The notes: generated by a model from the sequence alone, not told the origin. DNA of 28,152 bases from Chara braunii (GCA_003427395.1 BFEA01000261.1:1131301-1159452), one strand, 5' to 3'. Positions 9,986-17,584 are shown, numbered from the stretch's first letter. A program made the numbers and translations.

Positions 9986-10561
9986 TGCTCGTTAGCCGAC
10001 CCTCACTGATCACGCTAACCTCGAAATTCTTAGAGAGCAAACTAATCGCGCTTGCAAAATTTATAGCATGCATGCCTGCGCGAAAGGTACGGGATTAAGC
10101 CCAGGTGGACAAGAGGAGAAGAGAGGAAGTGCCTACATCTACATGGCCGAACCACGGCGTGGGGGTCGTAGCCACACTCCACACATCGATCCGGGCATGC
10201 AGGCATAGAAATCAATCAGGTCGGGGAAGAAGGTGTGCATGCGCGGGCGAGCATAAGGCGGGAAGAACATAAAGGACATCAAGAACAAGAAGATTACAGT
10301 TGCAATCAAACCCGCCAAAACTTTTACAGTTACGTGCAAGATTAAGGCGCAAAAAGAAGTCAGAACTCATGTGAAAAGTTCTTTCTGGCGCTCGGTAACG
10401 GGTGAAGAGGCTCAAAGCAAAAAACCCAACAGTCATTTAACATCAGCATGAGCATCTGCTTGTTCACATGAGGGACGCTGAGCCCGGTTCTCAGCAGTTT
10501 TTCGTTTTTGTCACTCCGGGTAGACTGTGAGGACCCCGGCCTCAACATCTTCATTGGTAAT

Positions 10562-10573
10562 ATCAGCCTTGGG
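10562..10573. repeat. 12-bp target-site duplication, left
   Basis: ATCAGCCTTGGG here recurs at 15666-15677, exactly bracketing the Penelope-like array inside the retroposon. The first two bases and the final G's are ambiguous with element ends. Confidence 0.8.
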
Positions 10574-11375
10574 ATCTTTGGATGGATCTTTACACAAGCA
10601 TTCATTAAAGATGATGGATGACCAATCAAAAGAAGGGGGGAGAAGAGATACACAGGATGACAACAGGAAAGCAGAAAGAAGAACCAATCAAAAGAAGGGG
10701 GGAGAGATACAGACGACGACAACAGGAAGCAGAAAAAAGAAAGAAGAAACCGACACCGTAGACCACGATCGAGTCAATGAAAAAAACTTTGTGTTTCTCC
10801 CAAGCGCAAACGAGGGTGCGACATACAATAAAAAACAACGCTCCACCCTCGACACTGCCGCCGCAGTGTGCTGCGTAACTCGACGGCACCGTTCCGGCTG
10901 GTGGCCACCAGGCCTCTTCAGGAGTCTTTGCTGGCTCAAAGACTCTCATGGTCTACGGTCACCTATATACGATACAGAAATGACTGAGGCAAACAAGCCT
11001 TCGGTCACAGGGATTACAGACCATTCCAGAAACTTGTTGATCGAATCATAAAGGGGACCCCAATCTTACCATCATCGGGCCCTATGGAAAAAACGCACAG
11101 CCCGCACCGAATAAACCCGGGCCTTTTTTTATCCTTACCGTGTCATATGCAACAGCCAGAAAAAACACTCCGGGCCCCTAAATAGAAAATGACACCAGCC
11201 TTACCACTCGAAAAAATCCCCCTGGGCCCTTGACCCATGTCGTATCGCCTATGTCGGGGAAACAATCTCCACCATCGGGAAAACATCCGCACCCATTTAC
11301 ACCAAATTCCTCCAAAACGTCGGGAGAAACACTCCAGTGCTGTATCAAACAGCTCATCCGGGTATCCTCGGTACC
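10574..11375 (-). repeat. Pseudo-LTR copy A (3' end of the full unit)
   Basis: Direct repeat of 14874-15665 with few substitutions. It covers the last about 78 codons of the RT ORF plus the 3' untranslated part. Within it, a motif starting ACCAATCAAAAGAAGGGGGG occurs at 10620 and 10682, a 62-bp internal tandem duplication also present in copy B. Copy A has an extra ATCTTTGGATGG at its outer end. Confidence 0.9.
10877..10926 (-). ncRNA. Hammerhead-ribozyme-like motif, copy A
   Basis: Minus strand, 5' to 3': stem I GACTC (10926-10922), CTGAAGA (10921-10915, the CUGANGA box), stem II GGC-C-TGGT/ACCA-GCC around GGCC (10914-10896), GGAA (10895-10892) where the consensus has GAAA, stem III CGG/CCG (10891-10884), then TC (10883-10882), the expected cleavage site, and stem I GAGTT (10881-10877). 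Stem I pairs fully, allowing one G-U. The second position of the GAAA box is G, which should impair catalysis. Stem III is very short, as in hammerheads known from Penelope-like elements, which tend to act as dimers. Confidence 0.7.
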
Positions 11376-13956
11376 ATAACTCCACTTTTAGTGCAAAGAG
11401 AAAGGCACCCTCCGCCCCCGCCAGATTAGTCAAATTCTTACATCGATGAAGAAAAGAATAGATGACAACCATCTTCTGCTGCTTCGAGGAGTATGAGCAG
11501 AAATCCTGAATTGCCTGAAAGACGATACCCTGACGAAAGATAGCCCGTAGATTCCGATGTAGTGCCACACATCCAACAGAACAACCTCCCATCAGGCAGA
11601 CGACACACCCCAAGAAATCCCAAGACTCCCCATCGCTCGTCGATTCCAGTATCAGCCTCGAGTCGTAGCACTGTTTGAAATCACTCATCATAACTTCGGC
11701 CTTACAACGGGACTTTGAATCACCCTTCCTGTACTTCACGAAGATGGAAATGTCATCCACTGGCCTAATGCCCGATAAAAGTTTGTTGTCATTACCGAGG
11801 GACAAGAGGAAACGAAATTCATAGAAAGCGCACAGTAAACAAGCCAAGGCGGGGCTCGAAGCCTTCCCCATAGGGATACCGATAGTATGTTGCAAACAAA
11901 CCCCACTCACCTCAATAAACGTGTGCGCCAAGTCAAACTCCACAAACCTTATGATCTCAGCAAAAGAAACAGACACATATCCCTCATTTGTTCGTCCGAA
12001 CCGCAGTCTCGCTCCTTTACCCCTCCTTTTTACCATCACACCGGTGCACATCTTTCCCTCCCAGAACTCCGTCACCCATCTCAGAGCAAGCAGGATGGAT
12101 TCGTGAGGCAAGCTACAAAACATCTCCTTCACATCAAAAGAGCCTCCCATCATACATTCCTGTGGTCTCACTCTTTTGTTAACACCCGCAATCCTGGAAA
12201 CCAAATCCTGTGTACTACGGAGATTAAAATTTGACCCCTGAGGCGGCCTCCACAGCATCTCATTTATACACCCCACTATCTTCTTGCACACTGTGTTTGC
12301 CGACTCCGAGTAAGAGGGGCATATCGGTCTCCACTTCGAAATATCCATATGTTTGGGGATTACGTAAGCCCTCCCAATCGTCCCCGTTTTTTTCCACCTA
12401 CCTAAGCGCCCGAATTTCTCTTCTTCAAACTTCTTGCCACAATCCTCTAACAAAGCTCCTTGTGAGGAACTAACCCCCACAAATCCCGGATTATCCAAAA
12501 ATAATTTCTTCAATCCACCATAATAAACCAAGGGACAGCAAATGAAGGAGTCACCAAGATTGTGATCTATCGTACAACATACCAGGACGACAAAAAGCAT
12601 GTGAATCCTACGAACAGAGTCAACATTGCATGGTAAAAACTTAAGATTAGAAAGCGATTGGACAAAAAAAGGTCGGAGTGCGGGGACAGGGAGGCCACAA
12701 GACCGAACGGAGGAGGTAGAGAAAGACAAAGAGAAGGATTCCGAAGAAGAAGAAGAAGAAGAGGGTATAGGAATGGAGGAAGAAGAACAAGAAGGAGATG
12801 AGATGAGGGGCAGACAAGATCGTCGTTCATTATCCTGAAAACACCCTGCGATCTGAGCTTCCGAAAAAGAGATCGAGCCATCAGAAGAATACGAGGAGAA
12901 GGACGTGAAGGCATCGCACAGTGACTTCTTAACACACCGGAAGGCATCCTTGGTCGTAGGATGTGGAATGTTCCTTGAGTTCGCTAACCAACTAGGAAAG
13001 GAATCTACCTGGCTGATGCGGAAAGAAACGTGCCCCTCCTCACTAGGGAAGATTTCCTTGAAAGCCTCACACCCACACACCGGGGATGCTACCCTCGCAG
13101 CCTTCCGATAATTATGTAGTTGTTCCCCCACACTTCTGTTTTTTACCCAGACCACTCGAAGCCTTCTGACCAACAGTTCTTTCCAGACTGTCGGGAGATT
13201 TAATGACCGAATAGTTTCAACGACAACAATACGAACTCCCTTCTTCGAAATACATTCATCAAACACAACCTTCACAATAATCCTTCGCCGCACAGAAATC
13301 CCAAAGCACCATCTAACTACGTTGGACAGAATCACACGAAGTGAAAACCGAGAGCGCTTATCAGAAAAACATCGAACAACACAGAAACCAGAAACCAACT
13401 CCTCAAAAGACCAGGAATACAGATCCTTGCGTCGAATCGGATTTGATAGTAGTAGCGCCAGTGGTTCCTTGAGGTGGAACAGAGATGAACAAAAGAGATT
13501 GATACTCACAAACTTGATTCTACTACCCCCCCGAAGACATTCCCTGACCTTCTTTAACTGTTGTTGGCCAAATTCCAAAGATATTACCGACGCCCCAAAA
13601 CATCGCTTGATCAGCTTCCACCCATCACATAGAACATCACCACCCTCGCAATCAATCACCACCTTACACAGCCCTTTGTCAAAACAGGACTTGAGGATGG
13701 ACACAATGCTACAGGATTTCTGGCCATCAGATGAGAAAAATGACACAACCGTTTTCGCCCGAGCGGTCGTCTCTTTGCAAACAACTTCCTCACCCCTCCT
13801 TCTTCTAAGCCTGGCTCTTTCCCTTTTACCCTTCCTTTTTCTCTTGGCTGACCGTTTTAAACCTTTAGAATTAAGATGAGGGGAGAAAGACCGTATTAGA
13901 GTTTTTTCGATCATTAACACCTCTTCACTGCTACATACACACAGGGGAATCGCCAC
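11143..13956 (-). CDS. Penelope-like reverse transcriptase with N-terminal GIY-YIG remnant
   Basis: 937 codons without a stop; the usable start at 13956 is GTG and the first ATG is codon 15, so the true 5' end is probably missing or reached by frameshift. Residues 10-31 (EEVLMIEKTLIRSFSPHLNS) match the C-terminal part of GIY-YIG nucleases, including the catalytic Glu before LI; the GIY and YIG strands are not found upstream. A basic stretch follows (31-55), then a Ser-rich linker (about 385-415). RT motifs: IPKHMDISKWRPICPS (about 532-547), FDVKEMFCSLP with Asp 607 (motif A), IGIPMGKASSPALA (about 691-704, motif B), PVDDISIF with Asp 733/734 (motif C; V replaces the usual aromatic), WDFLG (about 778). 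The combination of a DVxxxF motif A and GxPMG motif B points to Penelope-like rather than LINE or LTR enzymes. N-terminal placement of the nuclease fits the permuted Penelope clades of green algae and protists (Chlamys/Naiad type, from memory). Confidence 0.85.
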   Translation of the reverse strand: MAIPLCVCSSEEVLMIEKTLIRSFSPHLNSKGLKRSAKRKRKGKRERARLRRRRGEEVVCKETTARAKTVVSFFSSDGQKSCSIVSILKSCFDKGLCKVVIDCEGGDVLCDGWKLIKRCFGASVISLEFGQQQLKKVRECLRGGSRIKFVSINLFCSSLFHLKEPLALLLSNPIRRKDLYSWSFEELVSGFCVVRCFSDKRSRFSLRVILSNVVRWCFGISVRRRIIVKVVFDECISKKGVRIVVVETIRSLNLPTVWKELLVRRLRVVWVKNRSVGEQLHNYRKAARVASPVCGCEAFKEIFPSEEGHVSFRISQVDSFPSWLANSRNIPHPTTKDAFRCVKKSLCDAFTSFSSYSSDGSISFSEAQIAGCFQDNERRSCLPLISSPSCSSSSIPIPSSSSSSSESFSLSFSTSSVRSCGLPVPALRPFFVQSLSNLKFLPCNVDSVRRIHMLFVVLVCCTIDHNLGDSFICCPLVYYGGLKKLFLDNPGFVGVSSSQGALLEDCGKKFEEEKFGRLGRWKKTGTIGRAYVIPKHMDISKWRPICPSYSESANTVCKKIVGCINEMLWRPPQGSNFNLRSTQDLVSRIAGVNKRVRPQECMMGGSFDVKEMFCSLPHESILLALRWVTEFWEGKMCTGVMVKRRGKGARLRFGRTNEGYVSVSFAEIIRFVEFDLAHTFIEVSGVCLQHTIGIPMGKASSPALACLLCAFYEFRFLLSLGNDNKLLSGIRPVDDISIFVKYRKGDSKSRCKAEVMMSDFKQCYDSRLILESTSDGESWDFLGCVVCLMGGCSVGCVALHRNLRAIFRQGIVFQAIQDFCSYSSKQQKMVVIYSFLHRCKNLTNLAGAEGAFLFALKVELWYRGYPDELFDTALECFSRRFGGIWCKWVRMFSRWWRLFPRHRRYDMGQGPRGIFSSGKAGVIFYLGARSVFSGCCI

Positions 13957-14054
13957 AAATCTCTCGACTCCAAAGCGCCGGACCCCGCCCTTCGTTTCGA
14001 TCCCGATCTCATTTGCACCGACTGTATGCTCTCACCAACCTTCTTCTTCAATTC
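13957..14054 (-). other. Spacer between the two ORFs of the Penelope-like unit
   Basis: Only 98 nt. In the RT frame it is open back to TGA at 14032-14034 and reads ETKGGVRRFGVERF into the GIY-YIG remnant. In the zinc-knuckle frame it reads on after TAG (14055-14057) as ELKKKVGESIQSVQMRS, continuing the coiled-coil. The missing front of the nuclease domain (normally about 50 residues) does not fit here, so a deletion is likely. Confidence 0.55.
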
Positions 14055-14690
14055 CTAATTCTCCAACGTCAGCTTTTCCAACCTTAACTCCATGTTCTTT
14101 CTGAACTCCTCATTCTCGCATCTCAATTTAGCGGCCTCGTCCTCCTTAGGTCTCGCATCACCCTTAGATCCCATGATAGTGACACATATCTCCTTCAACT
14201 GCGAGCTCAACAATTCACTCATGTCCTGATGGAACTCCTTCCTCTCATTTCTTCTCTCCTCCGCTTCTTGCTGCTTCCTGGCCTTTACTTCCTCCTCAGC
14301 TCGAATCCGATCCTTTTCCCGTTGGGCCGCTTCCCGTGTCTCCTTTTCAGCACTCCACCACTCATACATCTCGTTGAAGCTCACTTGGTTACTTCGCCAC
14401 CACCCTTGCCTGGGACCGGTCGGCACTATCTCGGTACTCGTCGAAGCTTCCTGGTGGGGTGGAGGGGCGGGAAGCGACAATAGTCCAGAAGATTGCACAG
14501 GTACAATCGCGTTGCTCTGGCCAGATGCACAAGAAGAAGAGGCAACAACATTACCCCGCACTGCTTGAGAATAATTTCGTCCACCTTGATAGCCATTATT
14601 ACCATAGTTCCTCGGACACTCTCGTGAAAAATGACCAGCCTCATTACACGTAAAACACCTGCGTACCGGAATGAAGTTAGGATTAGACAT
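14055..14690 (-). CDS. Zinc-knuckle and coiled-coil protein (ORF1/gag-like)
   Basis: 211 residues from ATG at 14690. Residues 12-27 are RCFTCNEAGHFSRECP, a CX2CX4HX4C zinc knuckle as in retroelement nucleocapsids, followed by a low-complexity Gly/Ser/Pro linker, then a long charged helix (about 110-211, EKETREAAQREKDRIRAEEE and on) predicted to coil. It probably binds element RNA and self-associates (inference). It lies inside the unit delimited by the pseudo-LTRs and runs in the same direction as the RT ORF, 98 nt upstream of it and in the frame related by a -1 shift. The TAG end looks premature because heptad-like sequence continues beyond it. Confidence 0.75.
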   Translation of the reverse strand: MSNPNFIPVRRCFTCNEAGHFSRECPRNYGNNGYQGGRNYSQAVRGNVVASSSCASGQSNAIVPVQSSGLLSLPAPPPHQEASTSTEIVPTGPRQGWWRSNQVSFNEMYEWWSAEKETREAAQREKDRIRAEEEVKARKQQEAEERRNERKEFHQDMSELLSSQLKEICVTIMGSKGDARPKEDEAAKLRCENEEFRKNMELRLEKLTLEN

Positions 14691-14873
14691 GGTAGACGGA
14701 CGGACCCACGGTATTCCCTGGTTACCAAGCCCTGTCTATCACGACAGGTAGTACCTCCCAGCAAAGACCACTAGACAGATAGGAATAAAGCAGATAGACG
14801 ATCAATATCTACAATCGACTCACAGCCACACTTCTATAGTGTAATTACTACAGCGGTTACTTTGCGAATGAAA
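14691..14873 (-). promoter_or_regulatory. 5' leader of the full Penelope-like unit
   Basis: 183 nt between the end of pseudo-LTR copy B and the ORF1 ATG. No ORF. TATCTGTCTAGTGGTC and neighbouring short repeats are visible, but no recognised promoter motif. It functions as leader by position only. Confidence 0.4.
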
Positions 14874-15665
14874 GGATCTTTGGACAAGCATTCATTAAAC
14901 ATGTTGGATGACCAATCAAAAGAAGGGGGGAGAAGAGATACACAGGACGACAACAGGAAAGCAGAAAGAAGAACCAATCAAAAGAAGGGGGGAGAGATAC
15001 AGACGACGACAACAGGAAGCAGAAAGAAGAAACAAGAGACCGACACCTTAGACCACGATCGAGTCATTGAAAAAAACTTAGTGTTTCTCCCAAGCGCAAA
15101 CGAGGGCGCGACATACAATAAAAAACAAAGCTCCACCCTCGACACTGCCGTCGCAGTGTGCTGCGTGACTCGACGGCACCGTTTCGGCTGGTCGCCACCA
15201 GGCTTCTTCAGAAGTCTTTGCTGGCTCAAAGACTCTCATGGTCTACGGTCACCTATATACGATACAGAAAGGACTGAGGCAAACAAGCCTTCGGTCACAG
15301 GGATTACAGACCATTACAGAAACTTGCAGACCGAATCATAAAGGGGACCCCAATCTTACCATCACCGGGCCCTATGGAAGAAACTCACAGCCCACACCGA
15401 ATAAACCCGGGCCTTTTTTTATCCTTACCGTGTCATATGCAACAGCCAGAAAAAACACTCCGGGCCCCTAAACAGAAAATGACACCAGCCTTACCACTCG
15501 AAAAAATCCCCCTGGGCCCCTGACCCATGCCGTATCACCTATGTCGGGGAAACAATCTCCACCATCGGGAAAACATCCGCACCCATTTACACCAAATTCC
15601 TCCAAAACGTCGGGAAAAACACTCCAGTGCTGTATCAAACAACTCATCCGGGTATCCTCGGTACC
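14874..15665 (-). repeat. Pseudo-LTR copy B (5'-truncated upstream unit)
   Basis: Repeat of 10574-11375, offset 4,290 bp over most of its length. It ends at GGTACC, where copy A continues into the RT gene. The junction to the full unit's 5' end lies at about 14873/14874. If transcription starts in this copy, as proposed for pseudo-LTRs, the transcript would span the complete downstream unit. Confidence 0.9.
15167..15216 (-). ncRNA. Hammerhead-ribozyme-like motif, copy B
   Basis: Same layout: GACTT (15216-15212), CTGAAGA (15211-15205), stem II (15204-15186), intact GAAA (15185-15182), CGG/CCG stem III (15181-15174), TC (15173-15172), GAGTC (15171-15167). Stem I changed at both end pairs relative to copy A (C-G to U-G and G-U to G-C) yet still pairs. 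Stem II has an A-C mismatch at the base next to the core, where copy A has G-C. The core boxes are complete, so this copy is the better candidate for activity. Predicted cleavage is between 15172 and 15171. Confidence 0.75.
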
Positions 15666-15677
15666 ATCAGCCTTGGG
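15666..15677. repeat. 12-bp target-site duplication, right
   Basis: Second ATCAGCCTTGGG. It follows the point where pseudo-LTR copy B stops matching copy A (after GGTACC). Confidence 0.8.
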
Positions 15678-15719
15678 CACTGGGCCCGTTTTCTTTGGAA
15701 AAAAAAAAAAAAGAACCTA

Positions 15720-15970
15720 GATCTTGTCGCGGCAAGGCGTGCGTAAACAGGAAGCGTCGCGCAGCAAAGTTCAGAAGGTGCGTAAATTCCTAGCTTACGT
15801 CCTAATTGTAAAGGAAAATTCCGAATAGAAAAAAAACAATTCTAAGAGCCCGTGGGGGCTCGACATCAGTTGGAATTTGAAAAAAAAACTACATTCCCGC
15901 GCGTTGATCACACCAAAATTTGAGTGCTCCCAGCATAACAAGAAAGAAGCTATGGTATAGTTATTTCTCG
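15720..15970. repeat. Repeat R, copy 1, middle part
   Basis: Resumes the match to R2 (21290-21550): CTTGTCGCGGCAAGGCGTGC through GAAAGAAGCTATGGTA and TTATTTCTC. Non-coding. Confidence 0.8.
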
Positions 15971-16195
15971 CTACGAAACACCCTCGGCGGCGGACAAGCG
16001 TGGCCGATCCGCGGACGCGACCGAGTCCGCCACCCCCGCGGACGTGCCACTTCGCGAATGCGTGGCGGCCGGTGGGGAGGCGGGTTGGGGATTTGGAAAG
16101 CACCATGGGGCGGCGCATCCCCAGACCCACCCCCTCAAACAAAAAAAAATTAAAAAAAACTAATTTTTATGTGGGGGGGTTTGGGTGAGTGATGG

Positions 16196-16199
<4 letters not shown>

Positions 16200-16232
<33 letters not shown>

Positions 16233-16264
16233 TTTTTGCTTTTTTTTTTTTTTTTTTTTTTTTT

Positions 16265-16298
<34 letters not shown>
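16200..16298. repeat. Poly-A/poly-T fold-back and GATT tetranucleotide repeats
   Basis: About 31 A are followed by about 33 T (interrupted by GC), then GATT units up to the gap. AATC units reappear on the far side (about 16956-16981). Confidence 0.85.
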
Positions 16299-16882
16299 NN
16301 NNNNNNNNNNNNNNNNNNNNNNNNNNNNNNNNNNNNNNNNNNNNNNNNNNNNNNNNNNNNNNNNNNNNNNNNNNNNNNNNNNNNNNNNNNNNNNNNNNNN
16401 NNNNNNNNNNNNNNNNNNNNNNNNNNNNNNNNNNNNNNNNNNNNNNNNNNNNNNNNNNNNNNNNNNNNNNNNNNNNNNNNNNNNNNNNNNNNNNNNNNNN
16501 NNNNNNNNNNNNNNNNNNNNNNNNNNNNNNNNNNNNNNNNNNNNNNNNNNNNNNNNNNNNNNNNNNNNNNNNNNNNNNNNNNNNNNNNNNNNNNNNNNNN
16601 NNNNNNNNNNNNNNNNNNNNNNNNNNNNNNNNNNNNNNNNNNNNNNNNNNNNNNNNNNNNNNNNNNNNNNNNNNNNNNNNNNNNNNNNNNNNNNNNNNNN
16701 NNNNNNNNNNNNNNNNNNNNNNNNNNNNNNNNNNNNNNNNNNNNNNNNNNNNNNNNNNNNNNNNNNNNNNNNNNNNNNNNNNNNNNNNNNNNNNNNNNNN
16801 NNNNNNNNNNNNNNNNNNNNNNNNNNNNNNNNNNNNNNNNNNNNNNNNNNNNNNNNNNNNNNNNNNNNNNNNNNNNNNNNNN
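16299..16882. other. Assembly gap, 584 N
   Basis: Unsequenced run of N flanked by low-complexity sequence. Open frames that span it are meaningless. Confidence 0.99.

Positions 16883-16936
<54 letters not shown>
16883..16936. repeat. (CA)n microsatellite
   Basis: 27 CA units directly at the right edge of the N gap. Confidence 0.95.
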
Positions 16937-16941
<5 letters not shown>

Positions 16942-17248
16942 ACACTCACTTACTCACAATCAATCAATCAATCAATCAATCAAACCCCTTTTTCGAAGTT
17001 TTTTCTTTATTTATTTTCAAATTTTGCATCTGCATTTTTTTTAAACACCTCATACCCCTGCAAAGAACAGAAATTCATTTCTAAAAAAATACAGGTGAAC
17101 TCAGGGACCATATATCTCATAATAAAAAATGACAAAAACAAAACCCAGCTTTTCTTTATATATTTTTTTTAATTTTTTTAATATCAAATTTAGTTTTTGA
17201 TTTTCTAAAAATCATAAACACAGTCGGATTCCAAAAAAAAAAAAAAAA

Positions 17249-17283
17249 TGGGGTTATAGGGCTTAAAATTCCCTACAACCCCA
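17249..17283. repeat. 13-bp hairpin within A/T tracts
   Basis: Arms 17249-17261 and 17271-17283 pair at 12 of 13 positions around loop CTTAAAATT. The flanking A16 and T-rich runs could lengthen the stem to over 20 bp. It resembles a fold-back inside a small DNA element, but no function is indicated. Confidence 0.6.
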
Positions 17284-17446
17284 TATTTTTTGTTTTTTTT
17301 TAACCTATTATTTAATTCAGGAAAATTCTGGTAAAATCGGGTCCGCGGCGTGGACCATGTCGGTCGCGGACGCAGCCCCATCTGCGTCCGCCATCCGAGA
17401 TCGGACCCGCGGACGCGTCAGCAGGTGTTTCATTGATTTCTCTCTC

Positions 17447-17584
17447 GGAAAAAAGAAGCGAGGGTATCCTTGCAATTTGCCCGACCAGCCCGTCTTCCCA
17501 CAACTCACCACCTTCGACCCGTCGTATTTCCCAAGCAGCTTCTCGCAGAAAGTTGCGCGATTAGAGAAAATAGTTCATCACATA
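17447..17584. repeat. Repeat R, copy 1, right part
   Basis: Matches 21629-21768 (AAGAAGCGAGGGTATCCTTG to AAAATAGTTCRTCACATAT). It stops exactly where TGTGACGCCC begins, while R2 continues with CAACGATATC. Confidence 0.8.

Larger units (their letters stand above)
9218..10369. repeat. Long repeat R, copy 1, left part
   Basis: Nearly identical to 20328-21288. Both copies begin ACAATCAACATCTCACATCG, share the CT array, and run through GCAAAAAGAAGTCAGAAC. No credible ORF. Copy 1 is preceded by a purine tract (about 9190-9217). The repeat is interrupted at 10369 by a retroposon and resumes at 15720. Family unknown; the sharp common start suggests an element terminus. Confidence 0.75.
10574..15665 (-). 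mobile_element. Penelope-like retroelement, partial plus full unit in tandem
   Basis: On the minus strand a 5'-truncated unit (15665-14874) is followed head-to-tail by a full unit (14873-10574). This is the arrangement typical of Penelope-like elements, in which the repeated part is called a pseudo-LTR. The full unit holds a 5' leader, a zinc-knuckle ORF (14690-14055), a GIY-YIG-remnant/RT ORF (13956-11143) and a 3' region of about 570 bp. Both repeats contain a hammerhead-like motif. The whole array is bounded by a 12-bp target duplication, so it inserted as one piece. Confidence 0.85.
10370..15711 (+). mobile_element. Poly-A retroposon (about 238 bp) split by the Penelope-like array
   Basis: Sequence absent from R2 occupies 10370-10573 and 15678-15711 and ends in an A-run (15699-15711). 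It is flanked by AGAACTCA (10362-10369) and AGAACCTA (15712-15719); uninterrupted R2 has AGAACCCA once. This is the signature of LINE-type retroposition of a polyadenylated RNA, with C-to-T changes in each duplicate. The source RNA is not recognised; no conserved tRNA-type promoter boxes were evident. Confidence 0.6.
15971..17436. mobile_element. Insertion in R1 containing the sequencing gap, class uncertain
   Basis: Sequence absent from R2. Left end GAAACACCCTCGG (from 15975) and right end, inverted, GAAACACCTGC (ending about 17432) share 8-9 bp. Both ends carry GC-rich GCGGACGC motifs, and the flanks TTTCTCGCT and TTTCTCTCT could be a 9-bp duplication with one mismatch, as for Mutator-type elements. 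The interior is A/T homopolymer-rich. R2 has about 80 bp of unrelated sequence at this place, so the borders are tentative. Confidence 0.35.

Noticed and set aside
10527-11051. Plus-strand ORF of 174 codons in pseudo-LTR A, with a related 159-codon frame in copy B (14862-15341)
   Set aside because: It is antisense to the element, lies in the 3' non-coding part, is present twice only because the sequence is repeated, and has no domain.
12905-13879. Plus-strand frames opposite the RT gene (for example 13322-13879)
   Set aside because: Shadows of the long minus-strand RT ORF.
16160-17084. Long frames spanning the N gap
   Set aside because: They consist mostly of N and of His-Thr or Cys-Val repeats from CA arrays.
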